This document shows positions 1 through 7,600 of a DNA stretch of 15,120 bases, in pieces. Both the position numbers and the translations under genes were made by a program. The notes under the pieces were generated by a model. The model searched no databases. It had not been told where the DNA came from and saw only the letters and a program-made list of their open reading frames with translations. Every line of letters begins with the position of its first letter. Within the stretch, counting starts at the first letter, position 1. The stretch is from Pseudomonadota bacterium (lineage in GTDB: Bacteria > Desulfobacterota > Desulfobulbia > Desulfobulbales > DAOVYS01): contig DAOVYS010000036.1 in the NCBI GenBank assembly GCA_030635485.1, positions 1 through 15,120 on the forward strand, given 5' to 3'.

Positions 1-639
1 GACCTGCCCGCAATGGACAATGATGACTACAGGCGGGGCAAGCTTACCAACCACCAGGTCTTTGGCGAGGCAGAGGCAATCCTGGCGGGTGACGGTCTTT
101 TGACCGTTGCATTTGAACTGATGACATCGCCTGATCTGTCCGGCCACATATCCGACAATGACCGGCTCAGGCTTGTCAATCTCGTTGCCCGCGCGGCCGG
201 CCCCATTGGAATGGTTGGAGGTCAGGCCGTTGATCTGGCATCAGAAGGCAAAAAAATTCCTTTTGAGACCTTACGTTTTCTACACAGCCACAAGACAGGC
301 GCCCTGATCACGGTCTCGGTCCAGGCCGGAGCAATAATCGGCAAAGCGAACCGGGACGAGTTCGAGGCATTTACGCAATACGGAAAAAACCTCGGACTGG
401 CCTTTCAGATAGTGGACGATCTTCTGAATGTGGAAGGATCGCCCGAAGAACTCGGAAAGGCGACCGGCTCGGATGCGGCCCGCGGCAAGGCCACCTATCC
501 CGCATTTTTCGGACTTGACGAGACAAGGACAAGGGCTTCCGATGCAATAAATTCCGCAGTCAAGGCGTTAGCCCTATTCGACGTCCGGGCCGAGCCCCTG
601 CGGGAACTTGCCAAATACATACTGACAAGAAAAAAATAA
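1..639 (+). CDS. ispA: Polyprenyl diphosphate synthase (farnesyl/geranylgeranyl type), 5' truncated by window edge
   Basis: This is the C-terminal two thirds of a trans-isoprenyl diphosphate synthase, a cytosolic enzyme that condenses isopentenyl diphosphate with allylic diphosphates to give C15 or C20 chains. The frame is open from base 1, and the first residues (DLPAMDNDDYRRG) are the end of the first aspartate-rich motif (family form DDxxxxD followed by RRG), so the real start lies before the window; the ATG at 13 is internal. The second aspartate-rich motif reads FQIVDDLLNVEG around 403-438, with Asn where the family often has the last Asp of DDxxD. The following GSD..RGKATYP segment is typical of the IspA subfamily. 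The stop at 637-639 is followed closely by dxs on the same strand, an order common in proteobacteria. Product chain length cannot be decided because the residues before the first motif are missing. Confidence 0.93.
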   Translation, partial: DLPAMDNDDYRRGKLTNHQVFGEAEAILAGDGLLTVAFELMTSPDLSGHISDNDRLRLVNLVARAAGPIGMVGGQAVDLASEGKKIPFETLRFLHSHKTGALITVSVQAGAIIGKANRDEFEAFTQYGKNLGLAFQIVDDLLNVEGSPEELGKATGSDAARGKATYPAFFGLDETRTRASDAINSAVKALALFDVRAEPLRELAKYILTRKK

Positions 640-659
640 TGGCGTCGCCATGTTTATGA
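639..659 (+). promoter_or_regulatory. Possible translational-coupling mini-ORF between ispA and dxs
   Basis: The ispA stop overlaps an ATG (TAATG at 637-641). This ATG opens a six-codon frame ending in TGA at 657-659, which overlaps an in-frame dxs ATG at 656 as ATGA. The junction also contains a small perfect palindrome, ATGGCGTCGCCAT at 639-651, and no good Shine-Dalgarno sequence precedes dxs. These facts are seen in the sequence; that ribosomes pass from ispA to dxs by reinitiation through this mini-ORF is inference. Confidence 0.3.
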
Positions 660-2551
660 CAACATCCACCCCACTTCTCAACAACATTCAATCGCCGGTT
701 GATCTGCGCTTGATGCCGGAGCGACTCTTGCCGGCACTTGCTGAAGAAATCCGCCGGGTAATTATTGAAACCGTTTCAAAGACAGGCGGCCACCTTGCCC
801 CCTGCCTTGGTGTTGTGGAACTGACTCTGGCCCTGCATTACATATTCAACACCCCGGATGACAAACTGATCTGGGATGTGGGGCACCAGTGTTACGCTCA
901 CAAACTTATCACGGGCCGCAGAGATTCTTTTCACACACTGCGTCAATACAAGGGTATAAGCGGCTTTCCCAAGAGAGACGAGAGCCCTTACGACACATTT
1001 GACACCGGCCACAGCAGCACATCAATTTCCGCGAGCCTCGGCATTACCTGCGCCAAACATCTTAAAAACGAAAAAAACAAGGTGATCGCCGTGATCGGCG
1101 ACGGCTCCATGACGGGCGGCATGGCCTTTGAGGCACTGAATCAGGCGGGCCATCTGGACAGGGACCTCATAGTAATCCTCAATGATAATGAGATGTCCAT
1201 ATCACGCAATGTGGGCGCCCTTTCCAGTTTTCTGAGCCGCAAAATGACAGGCAGGGCCGTGGAACGGTTCAAGCGGGACACGCAACAATTCTTAAAATCC
1301 CTTTCCAATGTAGGCGAAAATATCCTGCAGGTCTTAAAAAAGAGCGAGGAGAGCCTCAAGGCGTTCCTCACGCCGGGAATGCTCTTTGAAGCACTCAAGT
1401 TCCATTACGTGGGGCCGATACCGGGCCACAAAATCAACACCCTGCTTGAGACGCTGAAAAACGTAAAGGAATTCAGGCACGGCCCGGTACTCGTGCATGT
1501 TGTTACCACAAAGGGAAAGGGCTATAAGCCTGCCGAGACCAATCCCGGGGATTATCATGGAGTCGGCCCGTTTGAAATCAGCACCGGCGCCCCGATTCCG
1601 TCCGCTCCGAGCCCTGTTTCCTACACCAAGACGTTCGGTGAGACCATGGTAAATATTGCTGAACAGAATTCCAAGGTTGTGGCTATCACCGCGGCCATGC
1701 CCGCAGGCACCGGACTGGTCGATTTTTCAAAACGGTTTCCCGACCGCTTCTTTGACGTCGGAATCGCGGAACAGCACGCCCTAACCTTTGCAGCCGGTCT
1801 TGCAATCGAAGGAATGCTCCCTGTTGTTGCTATTTATTCAACATTTTTCCAGCGCGCCCTGGATCAGATCATCCATGACGTCTGCCTGCCCAACCTGCCG
1901 GTCACACTGGCAATTGACCGGGGCGGAGTGGTTGGTGACGACGGCCCCACGCATCACGGCGTCTTTGATCTTACGTTCCTCCGTTTTATCCCGAACATGG
2001 TCGTCATGGCGCCAAAGGATGAAAATGAACTTAGGCACATGCTCCTGACCGCCATCCTCCATCCAGGCCCTGCGGCTGTCAGATATCCACGCGGGGAAGG
2101 CGAAGGCGTGGAACTCTCATCCCCACTCACACAACTTCCCTTTGGCAAGGGGGAATTGTTGAGACAAGGCGACGACATACTGCTCCTGCCTGTCGGAAAC
2201 AGGGTCTATCCCGCGTTAAAAGCGGCTGATGGGCTCTCAAGGCTTGGAGTCGACGCAGCTGTAATCAACCCCCGTTTTGTCAATCCATTAGACAGCGAAC
2301 TTATCAGCACATGGGCGGAAAAAACCGGAAGAGTAGTCACGGTTGAAGACAATGTCCGGCAAGGCGGATTCGGCGGAGCAGTGCTCGAACTCCTGTCCAG
2401 ACAAGGTCTCTACTCGGTTAAAACACGCGTGCTCGGTTTTCCGGATCATTTCATCGAACACGCCCCTCAGAGCATTCTGTGGAAAACCGGCAAAATCGAC
2501 ACTCCGGCCATCACCAGCGCAGCGCTCGATCTAATGGAAACGGGAAAATAA
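650..2551 (+). CDS. dxs: 1-deoxy-D-xylulose-5-phosphate synthase
   Basis: Full-length DXS (633 residues against about 620 in E. coli). It is a thiamine-diphosphate enzyme of the cytosol that joins pyruvate and glyceraldehyde 3-phosphate into DXP, the first step of the MEP isoprenoid pathway and a feeder for thiamine and pyridoxal synthesis. Visible family motifs in order: SKTGGHLAPCLG (His48, active-site region), WDVGHQCYAHK and DTGHSSTSIS, the thiamine-binding GDGSMTGGMAFEALNQAG with ILNDN (about 150-180), GIAEQHALTFAAGLA with catalytic Glu374, DRGGVVGDDGPTHHG, RYPRG, and the transketolase C-terminal domain with VTVEDNVRQGGFG. Two starts are possible, ATG at 650 or at 656; neither has a clear Shine-Dalgarno sequence, and coupling to the upstream ispA gene 10 bases away is likely. 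No disruption is seen. Confidence 0.97.
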   Translation: MFMTTSTPLLNNIQSPVDLRLMPERLLPALAEEIRRVIIETVSKTGGHLAPCLGVVELTLALHYIFNTPDDKLIWDVGHQCYAHKLITGRRDSFHTLRQYKGISGFPKRDESPYDTFDTGHSSTSISASLGITCAKHLKNEKNKVIAVIGDGSMTGGMAFEALNQAGHLDRDLIVILNDNEMSISRNVGALSSFLSRKMTGRAVERFKRDTQQFLKSLSNVGENILQVLKKSEESLKAFLTPGMLFEALKFHYVGPIPGHKINTLLETLKNVKEFRHGPVLVHVVTTKGKGYKPAETNPGDYHGVGPFEISTGAPIPSAPSPVSYTKTFGETMVNIAEQNSKVVAITAAMPAGTGLVDFSKRFPDRFFDVGIAEQHALTFAAGLAIEGMLPVVAIYSTFFQRALDQIIHDVCLPNLPVTLAIDRGGVVGDDGPTHHGVFDLTFLRFIPNMVVMAPKDENELRHMLLTAILHPGPAAVRYPRGEGEGVELSSPLTQLPFGKGELLRQGDDILLLPVGNRVYPALKAADGLSRLGVDAAVINPRFVNPLDSELISTWAEKTGRVVTVEDNVRQGGFGGAVLELLSRQGLYSVKTRVLGFPDHFIEHAPQSILWKTGKIDTPAITSAALDLMETGK

Positions 2552-2561
2552 CTATTCACAG

Positions 2562-2598
2562 TTACAGCTAGTTGGTTACAGCTAGTTGGTTATAGCTA
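2562..2598 (+). repeat. 14-bp tandem repeat, about 2.6 copies
   Basis: The unit TTACAGCTAGTTGG occurs at 2562-2575 and 2576-2589, followed by a partial copy TTATAGCTA with one change at 2590-2598. It lies 10 bases after the dxs stop and about 40 bases before the permease start. No function is evident; it could have arisen by slippage and may carry part of the permease promoter. Confidence 0.85.
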
Positions 2599-2627
2599 TA
2601 TTTCGGCATCACACTGAATAATTATGC

Positions 2628-2633
2628 GGGAAG
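2628..2633 (+). promoter_or_regulatory. Ribosome binding site supporting a TTG start
   Basis: GGGAAG lies six bases before the TTG codon at 2640. It supports TTG as the initiator of the permease, because the only upstream ATG nearby (2624) is in another frame and soon stops, and the next in-frame ATG would remove the first membrane segment. Confidence 0.5.
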
Positions 2634-2639
2634 AAGTAG

Positions 2640-4136
2640 TTGAAATTGTTTAATCGATCACAAAAAGGGTCTGTCCGTCCGCACATCTGGTGTTTCACCA
2701 CCTATTTCACCGAAGGATTCCCTTACACAATAATCCGAACCGTATCTTCGGTCTTTTTCCGTGACCGTGGAATGAGTCTTGAGGCAATAGGCCTCACTTC
2801 GCTCTTTGGACTGCCCTGGATTCTGAAATTTCTCTGGAGCCCGCAGGTCGATGAATTCGGCACCAAAAGAAGATGGCTCCTAATCACCCAGGGACTTCTG
2901 GCAGGATTCATCCTGCTCGCTGCATTCTTCTCCCTCCATTCACAGGCTGTGCAGGCAATAGCAATACTCTTCTTTTTCGCGGCCTTTGCGGCAGCCACCC
3001 ATGATATCGCAATTGACGGCTATTACATGGAGGTCCTGGATAAGGCGGGCCAGGCAAAATTCGTGGGCTACAGGGTCATGGCCTACAGGATCGCGATGAT
3101 GACCGGTACAGGCGTTATCGTTACAATCGGAGCTTTAAAAAGCTGGTTTGTTGCATTTCTTTTAAGCAGCGTCATAATGACCCTTTTCTGGCTCTTCCAC
3201 TTCAACCGGCTGCCCTCGCCTGAAACCGAAAAAAGGCCTTTCTCCAGCCTGGCCCGATCACTTGTCAAGTCACGATTCATACTCGGCGCATTGATCATGG
3301 CCGCAATAATTGCCGCACTCCGCTCCTTTCTTGCTTCCGGCCACTACACGGCAATGAAGCAGGCCTTCCCTATATTTAACCGAATCTCCTTTTCAGGCTG
3401 GATCGGGATAATGCTGTTTCTCTCCCTGATCCTTGTCATGCTGCTCAGAAAACAGCTTTGGGCATGGATTCTTAGAGACCCTGACTCCTTTTACGCCAAG
3501 GCCTTTCTGACATTCATGGACCGGGAAAAAATCGGAGTGATACTCGCCTTTATCATACTCATACGGACCGGCGAATTCATGCTCAGTTCAATGGCATCCC
3601 CATTCATGGTCGATCTGGGTCTCAAGGTTCACTACGGCTGGATCTCAGGCGGAGTCGGGCTGCCCTGCTCCATCGCGGGCGCCATGCTGGGCGGCTGGCT
3701 GATTGCTCGCCATACCTTGCGAAAAATGATCTGGCCCTTTCTTCTGGCCCAGAATATCACCAATCTCATCTACATGTTCCTGGCACTCGCACTTTCCGAT
3801 CAGATTATAATGAATACCGGCGCGGCCGACCCGACTTCCATCGGAATAACAAATCTGGCCGCGGTGGCAGGCGTGCATGGTTTCGACCAGTTTGCCGGCG
3901 GACTGGGAACAGCGGTCCTTATGACCTATCTAATGAAAATATGCCTGCCCGAATACAAGGCAGCCCATTACGCAATCGGAACAGCGCTAATGGCAGTCAG
4001 CGGACTATATGCCGGGGTTGTAAGCGGTTTCATGGCATCCTGGCTCGGATACGGCTATTTTTTCGGAATCAGCTTCCTCATGTCTATCCCTGGAATGGCT
4101 CTGATCTTCTTTGTGCCGCTGTTTGAGTCGGAGTGA
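2640..4136 (+). CDS. AmpG-like MFS permease (putative muropeptide transporter)
   Basis: A 498-residue integral inner-membrane protein of the major facilitator superfamily, AmpG/SLC33-like branch. Known AmpG proteins bring GlcNAc-anhydroMurNAc peptides from the periplasm into the cytosol for cell-wall recycling. Support: an N-terminal YFTEGFPYTII segment, GLPWILKFLWSPQVDEFG at about 57-74 (AmpG proteins share the LKFLWSP-D pattern), and AATHDIAIDGYYMEVL at about 118-133, matching the AmpG ATQDI-ID signature. About 12-14 hydrophobic segments alternate with short polar loops, and a longer basic loop (about 190-215) separates the two halves. The start is TTG with a fair ribosome site. The protein ends with FVPLFESE and a TGA stop. 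It is on the same strand as ispA-dxs, but an 88-base gap suggests it may have its own promoter. Substrate is inferred from family only; other AmpG-like permeases carry different substrates. Confidence 0.8.
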   Translation: MKLFNRSQKGSVRPHIWCFTTYFTEGFPYTIIRTVSSVFFRDRGMSLEAIGLTSLFGLPWILKFLWSPQVDEFGTKRRWLLITQGLLAGFILLAAFFSLHSQAVQAIAILFFFAAFAAATHDIAIDGYYMEVLDKAGQAKFVGYRVMAYRIAMMTGTGVIVTIGALKSWFVAFLLSSVIMTLFWLFHFNRLPSPETEKRPFSSLARSLVKSRFILGALIMAAIIAALRSFLASGHYTAMKQAFPIFNRISFSGWIGIMLFLSLILVMLLRKQLWAWILRDPDSFYAKAFLTFMDREKIGVILAFIILIRTGEFMLSSMASPFMVDLGLKVHYGWISGGVGLPCSIAGAMLGGWLIARHTLRKMIWPFLLAQNITNLIYMFLALALSDQIIMNTGAADPTSIGITNLAAVAGVHGFDQFAGGLGTAVLMTYLMKICLPEYKAAHYAIGTALMAVSGLYAGVVSGFMASWLGYGYFFGISFLMSIPGMALIFFVPLFESE

Positions 4137-4190
4137 GGAAGCACCTCAACTTTTTACGAGTGCATCAATGCTTGGCATACTTCAAACATA

Positions 4191-4313
4191 ATGGTTGACA
4201 TTACCTCCCCAAAAGACCTACCTTCCTTACAGACGTACGTTAAAAGGAAAGACAGATAGGAAAAATACAAGGCAGCATTAACAAGGGTCAAAGGCAGACT
4301 TGATTTTTTTTAA
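4191..4313 (+). pseudogene. Possible small-gene remnant with an in-frame TAG
   Basis: From ATG 4191 the frame reads MVDITSPKDLPSLQTY then VKRKDR, meets TAG at 4257-4259, and continues in the same frame as EKYKAALTRVKGRLDFF to TAA at 4311-4313. Both halves have a normal protein-like composition, rich in Lys and Arg with a likely helix after the TAG. No ribosome site is visible. It happens to be in the same frame as the upstream permease stop. I do not recognise a family. A decayed gene end (perhaps from a mobile element) is the simplest view; a chance open frame cannot be excluded. Confidence 0.3.
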
Positions 4314-4330
4314 CCCCATTTTTTTGTCAA

Positions 4331-4377
4331 GGGAGGTGGTTGTCCCCTGGAAAAAGGGTATTCTCGGACAGCCTCCC
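4331..4377. repeat. Imperfect hairpin / inverted repeat
   Basis: GGGAGG (4331-4336) pairs with CCTCCC (4372-4377), and TGTCC (4341-4345) pairs with GGACA (4366-4370), with an asymmetric internal loop and a 20-base apical loop. No T-tract follows on either strand, so it is not a standard terminator. It could be the end of a degraded insertion sequence or an RNA structure; nothing else supports either view. Confidence 0.45.
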
Positions 4378-4385
4378 AGTACCCC

Positions 4386-4424
4386 AAAAAAGAAAAAGGC
4401 CCCAGACAATACAGACTGGAAGCC
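4386..4424 (-). terminator. Likely Rho-independent terminator for the giant minus-strand gene
   Basis: Read on the minus strand, GGC (4422-4424) and CCAG (4416-4419) pair with CTGG (4402-4405) and GCC (4398-4400), with a 1x2 internal loop and a 10-base apical loop. The hairpin is followed at once by UUUUU, C, UUUUUU (complement of 4386-4397). It lies about 250 bases after the TcA-like stop codon, so the transcript would also carry the long palindrome in its 3' untranslated part. The stem is short, hence moderate confidence. Confidence 0.45.
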
Positions 4425-4557
4425 CCTTTCAAATCGAGATTCTTTCGCTTTCTGACTTAATATGTGTTTTTCACTAATTCAGTCCCATACCATTCGCTAA
4501 GTTTCCCCGAGTAATTTTTTATAAAACGTTTCTTGCTGAAAAGTCAACCATTATTTA

Positions 4558-4680
4558 ATGCATAACTGTAACTGTTCAGATGTGCCCCAGGTGTGCGTAA
4601 GCAGGCCAACCGGCTATACATATTAGTATGCCGGCTGGCCTGCTTACGCACAGATGGGGTACAGCTGAACAGTTACGCAT
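4558..4680. repeat. Long near-perfect palindrome overlapping the end of the giant gene
   Basis: The core arms are 4568-4614 and 4630-4676 (47 bases each, 42 paired). The pairing continues inward with ATAC (4616-4619) and GTAT (4626-4629), leaving a 6-base loop ATATTA, and outward with ATGCxTAACTG-like ends (4558-4568 and 4670-4680); the left arm carries an extra copy of TAACTG. The longest uninterrupted paired block is 17 bases (TGTGCGTAAGCAGGCCA on the left). The right arm contains the TAA stop (4673-4675) and the last two codons of the minus-strand gene. There is no T-tract directly after either arm. It could be a miniature inverted-repeat element, a protein-bound palindrome, or a transcript-stabilising structure. 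Confidence 0.9.
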
Positions 4681-7600
4681 GACTTAAAATAAGATAGGCA
4701 TCATGCAGATCATTCGGGGGTAATGACGAAAAATCACTGCTGCCCGAGGTGTCCCGCCGTACCATTACACTGAATGTCCCTATGCCCGGAGTACTTCCTT
4801 CAAATATATCCGGTTTGTGATGTACATCATTTAGACCGGCGTCTTTTGTTAATATGCAATCCGTATCGGGTTGTCCGGGAATAGTTATGCGTGCTATGTA
4901 GTTGCCGCTATGGTTGCCTTCAACGACCAATCCGACGCCGGTGAGTTCAATCTCACGCGATCGGACTAAAAACGGGTAGTGTTCTTTGGTTATTACACAT
5001 GAGAATATCTTATCCGAGCCCGGAGGCATCGGATTTAGAAAGTTTTCCCACGCGGTTGGAAAACAATGTTTCAGTCCCACCAGCAGCATTCCTTTGCCGG
5101 ACAGTATGCTATCCAGATGGACCTTGGCCGCTGTACCAAGCTGTTCGCCGCCATCCTGTGCTACGTAACTAACATGCAGAATAAGATCGGTGAGTGTGGA
5201 ATAATCGAACTGATTGTGCTCCCGAGGCATGGTGATGTCCCATGAACCGACGGCGCCGGCCCCTTCAAAGGGCAAAAAACGGTCATCATCGAACTTTAAT
5301 GAGAACAGGCCGTTGTCATATTCACCATGGCTGGTGGCGATCGTTTCGCCGGTGCCGGGCTGCGCAATAAAACGGGTGTCCTCGTCACCGTCTTTTGCAT
5401 ATCCCGGGCCAACGAGATTGCTTGTCCGCACTTCACTTGAATGAAGGGTCAGGCTGCAGTTAAGGTTGGTAAACTCGTCAGCCTCACAGAGCACACTCAC
5501 GGAGATGGATTTGATCCTGCGCCGGTAATGGCTTGGGTAGTCGAGATTGTACATCCACTCCTCAAGATCAAAAGAGCAGCGTCCGGTCATGGCAATCTCC
5601 AGCAGTTTATCCGGTGCCAATCGCGCCAGAGATACATGTTTGGTGAGTTCCAGTTCGCGTTTATGCTGGTCAAGATAGGCGGCTTCCATTCTGCGGATAT
5701 CATAGATTAGCCGGTCGGCGGACAGCAGTCCTTTTTTAAGACTGTCCCAGTACCCGAATTGAATAAAGCTTGAGTCCTTCAGGCCTAGTTCCCGTTGGTA
5801 ACTCTTTTCCGCCCGTTTCGCCATATCATAGGCAAGCTGGTAAGCCTGAAAATAGACCGTTGAAATCTGGGTAATCATCCATTGGTAAAGCTGACTGTTG
5901 GTATATTTATCCCGCAGATACTCATGTTCTCCCTGCTGTATCTCCAGTTTCTTTTCAAAATTTTCCAGCTCTTTTTCAGCGATCTGTTTGAGGATTTCCG
6001 TGCCTAATTCCTGTTGTTCTATGTTTTCCATCTCTTTTTCTTCTTCGGCAATTTTTGCCGCGCGTTCAGCTTCGGTCCGTTCGCCGGCTGCCTCTGAGGT
6101 CAGTGAATCCTTCCTCCATTTACACAATTCAGCAGCAGCATCAAAAGCCTTTCCTGCATATTCAAAGCCTTTTCTGACATTGGAGCCGCCTCCGCGTACC
6201 GTAGCCTCCGGTGTGCCACCGGCGCCGTTTGCACCAGCACTGCCGTCAGGAATTGCCGATGCAATCATAGCTCCCAAGCTGGACGCCTTACTTAATACCT
6301 TGAATACGTCGGCTGCTGTTGACCAGTCACCCGCTTTTTCTTCGGCATCAAGCGGTTCGCTTAAACTGTTGATGTGGTCAATCCGTATCCGGCAGATCTC
6401 TTTGCGGCGCTCAAGGGACAAAATGGCATACTTGATCTTGTCGATCTTAAGCTCCTTTATACTTCGCATCGTCTCAAGCAGGGTAACCTCATTTGATGCG
6501 CGCAACACTGCGAGATCTTCCGCGTCTTTTTTCTCCAGAGCCTTGAGCAACTGCGCACCAAGGCTCTTAACGTCGCGGCAAAAGTCAAGCGCTTTGCCTG
6601 CCGGCACCTTGAATCGGTAAGCTTGCGCCGGTGCGTTCAGGTCATTGAGCATTGAAGCCGGATCAAGACCTGCGGCAGCCGCTTTTACCAGCAATGCAGG
6701 GTCGATCGGCGGCTCAAAAAGCGGCAGTTGACGTTTGAGTCCTTTGATATTAAGGCCGTGACGGATTTTAAACAGCCGGTCATTGACTGTGTCCCAATAG
6801 GTCAGAAGCTTATCATTATGCGGAAGTCCGTAGTAGGATATCTCAAGGGATGGAACTTCTTCATGCAAAGAAAAACCGTGCTCTGTATACTCTATAGGCA
6901 GGCCAAGGGTGTTTTCCAGGCTCACTTCAACCTTGGTATTGCCGAAGATGTCTAGATCACCGTCACTGACCAGCTCGTTGAAAGTCTTTTCTTCACGGTT
7001 CATTGCAGGAACTATGGTGGGCTGTGGTCCGAGCAGCTCATGGGCCAGTATGTATAACAGTGTCGCCTCATTGATCGATTCCATGGTGTCTCGGCGAAAC
7101 AACTGATCGCCCCAGGCGATAAGGTTATCCAGGTATTTCATGACAACCGTCCTCTGATAGGCAACAGTGCGGTGTTCAGCAATAAGGTGGGGTTTAAACG
7201 GGTGGTTCTTCCATTCGATCAATTGCTCTTTAAACTCATCGATATTTTCGATAATATTTTTTATGCGCTGTTTGCGGTACTCGGCATCGCTGGTTTCGTA
7301 GAAGGGTTTGGTTACCCAGAAACGTTGCGGAGTCGGAAGCATCTGCGTGTTGGTTGGATCAAATATGTAATGGAACCACTGCATCGCCTCTTCAAACCGC
7401 TGGTTTTGGCTGAGACGGCAGGCGATCATCAACGGCGCATGGAAAAACAGCTCCCAGTTGTATATAGAGTAGGCCCCGCTGCGGGAAAAATCGAGTTCCT
7501 CTTTTTCCGCGGCTTCATGGTTAAGGACACTTACAGGACTATATTGACCATTAAAACTGAAAGCAGCCCTGTTGGAAAAAGTCTGCGGATAGAGTTGTAC

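Larger units (their letters stand above)
4137..4672. other. Intergenic region between convergent genes
   Basis: This 536-base gap has no intact gene of normal size. From left to right it holds a short frame broken by TAG (4191-4313), a weak 4-bp stem followed by eight T (4288-4311) that might end permease transcripts, an imperfect hairpin at 4331-4377, a better terminator candidate for the minus strand at 4386-4424, about 130 bases of featureless AT-rich sequence, and the long palindrome at 4558-4680. No convincing promoter was seen on either strand. Confidence 0.6.

Noticed and set aside
2128..2160. Palindromic TTCCCTTTGGCAAGGGGGAA inside dxs, like intergenic repeats of some Deltaproteobacteria
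   Set aside because: The encoded LPFGKGELLRQGDD aligns with the normal DXS sequence at this point (E. coli has LPIGKG), so no element is inserted; the hairpin is incidental.
4191..4230. TTGACA (4195-4200) as a plus-strand promoter
   Set aside because: No acceptable -10 box follows at 16-18 bases, and no plus-strand gene begins downstream.
4558..4680. attC-type integron recombination site
   Set aside because: The length and palindromy fit, but I could not find the expected GTTRRRY and RYYYAAC core sites at the ends, there is no integrase, and the flanking genes are not cassette-like.
5898..6620. 240-codon plus-strand ORF
   Set aside because: It is antisense to the coiled-coil pore region of the TcA-like gene. 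Its Ser/Leu/Phe-rich composition is what the complement of Glu/Lys/Ala-rich codons gives, and it has no recognisable domain.
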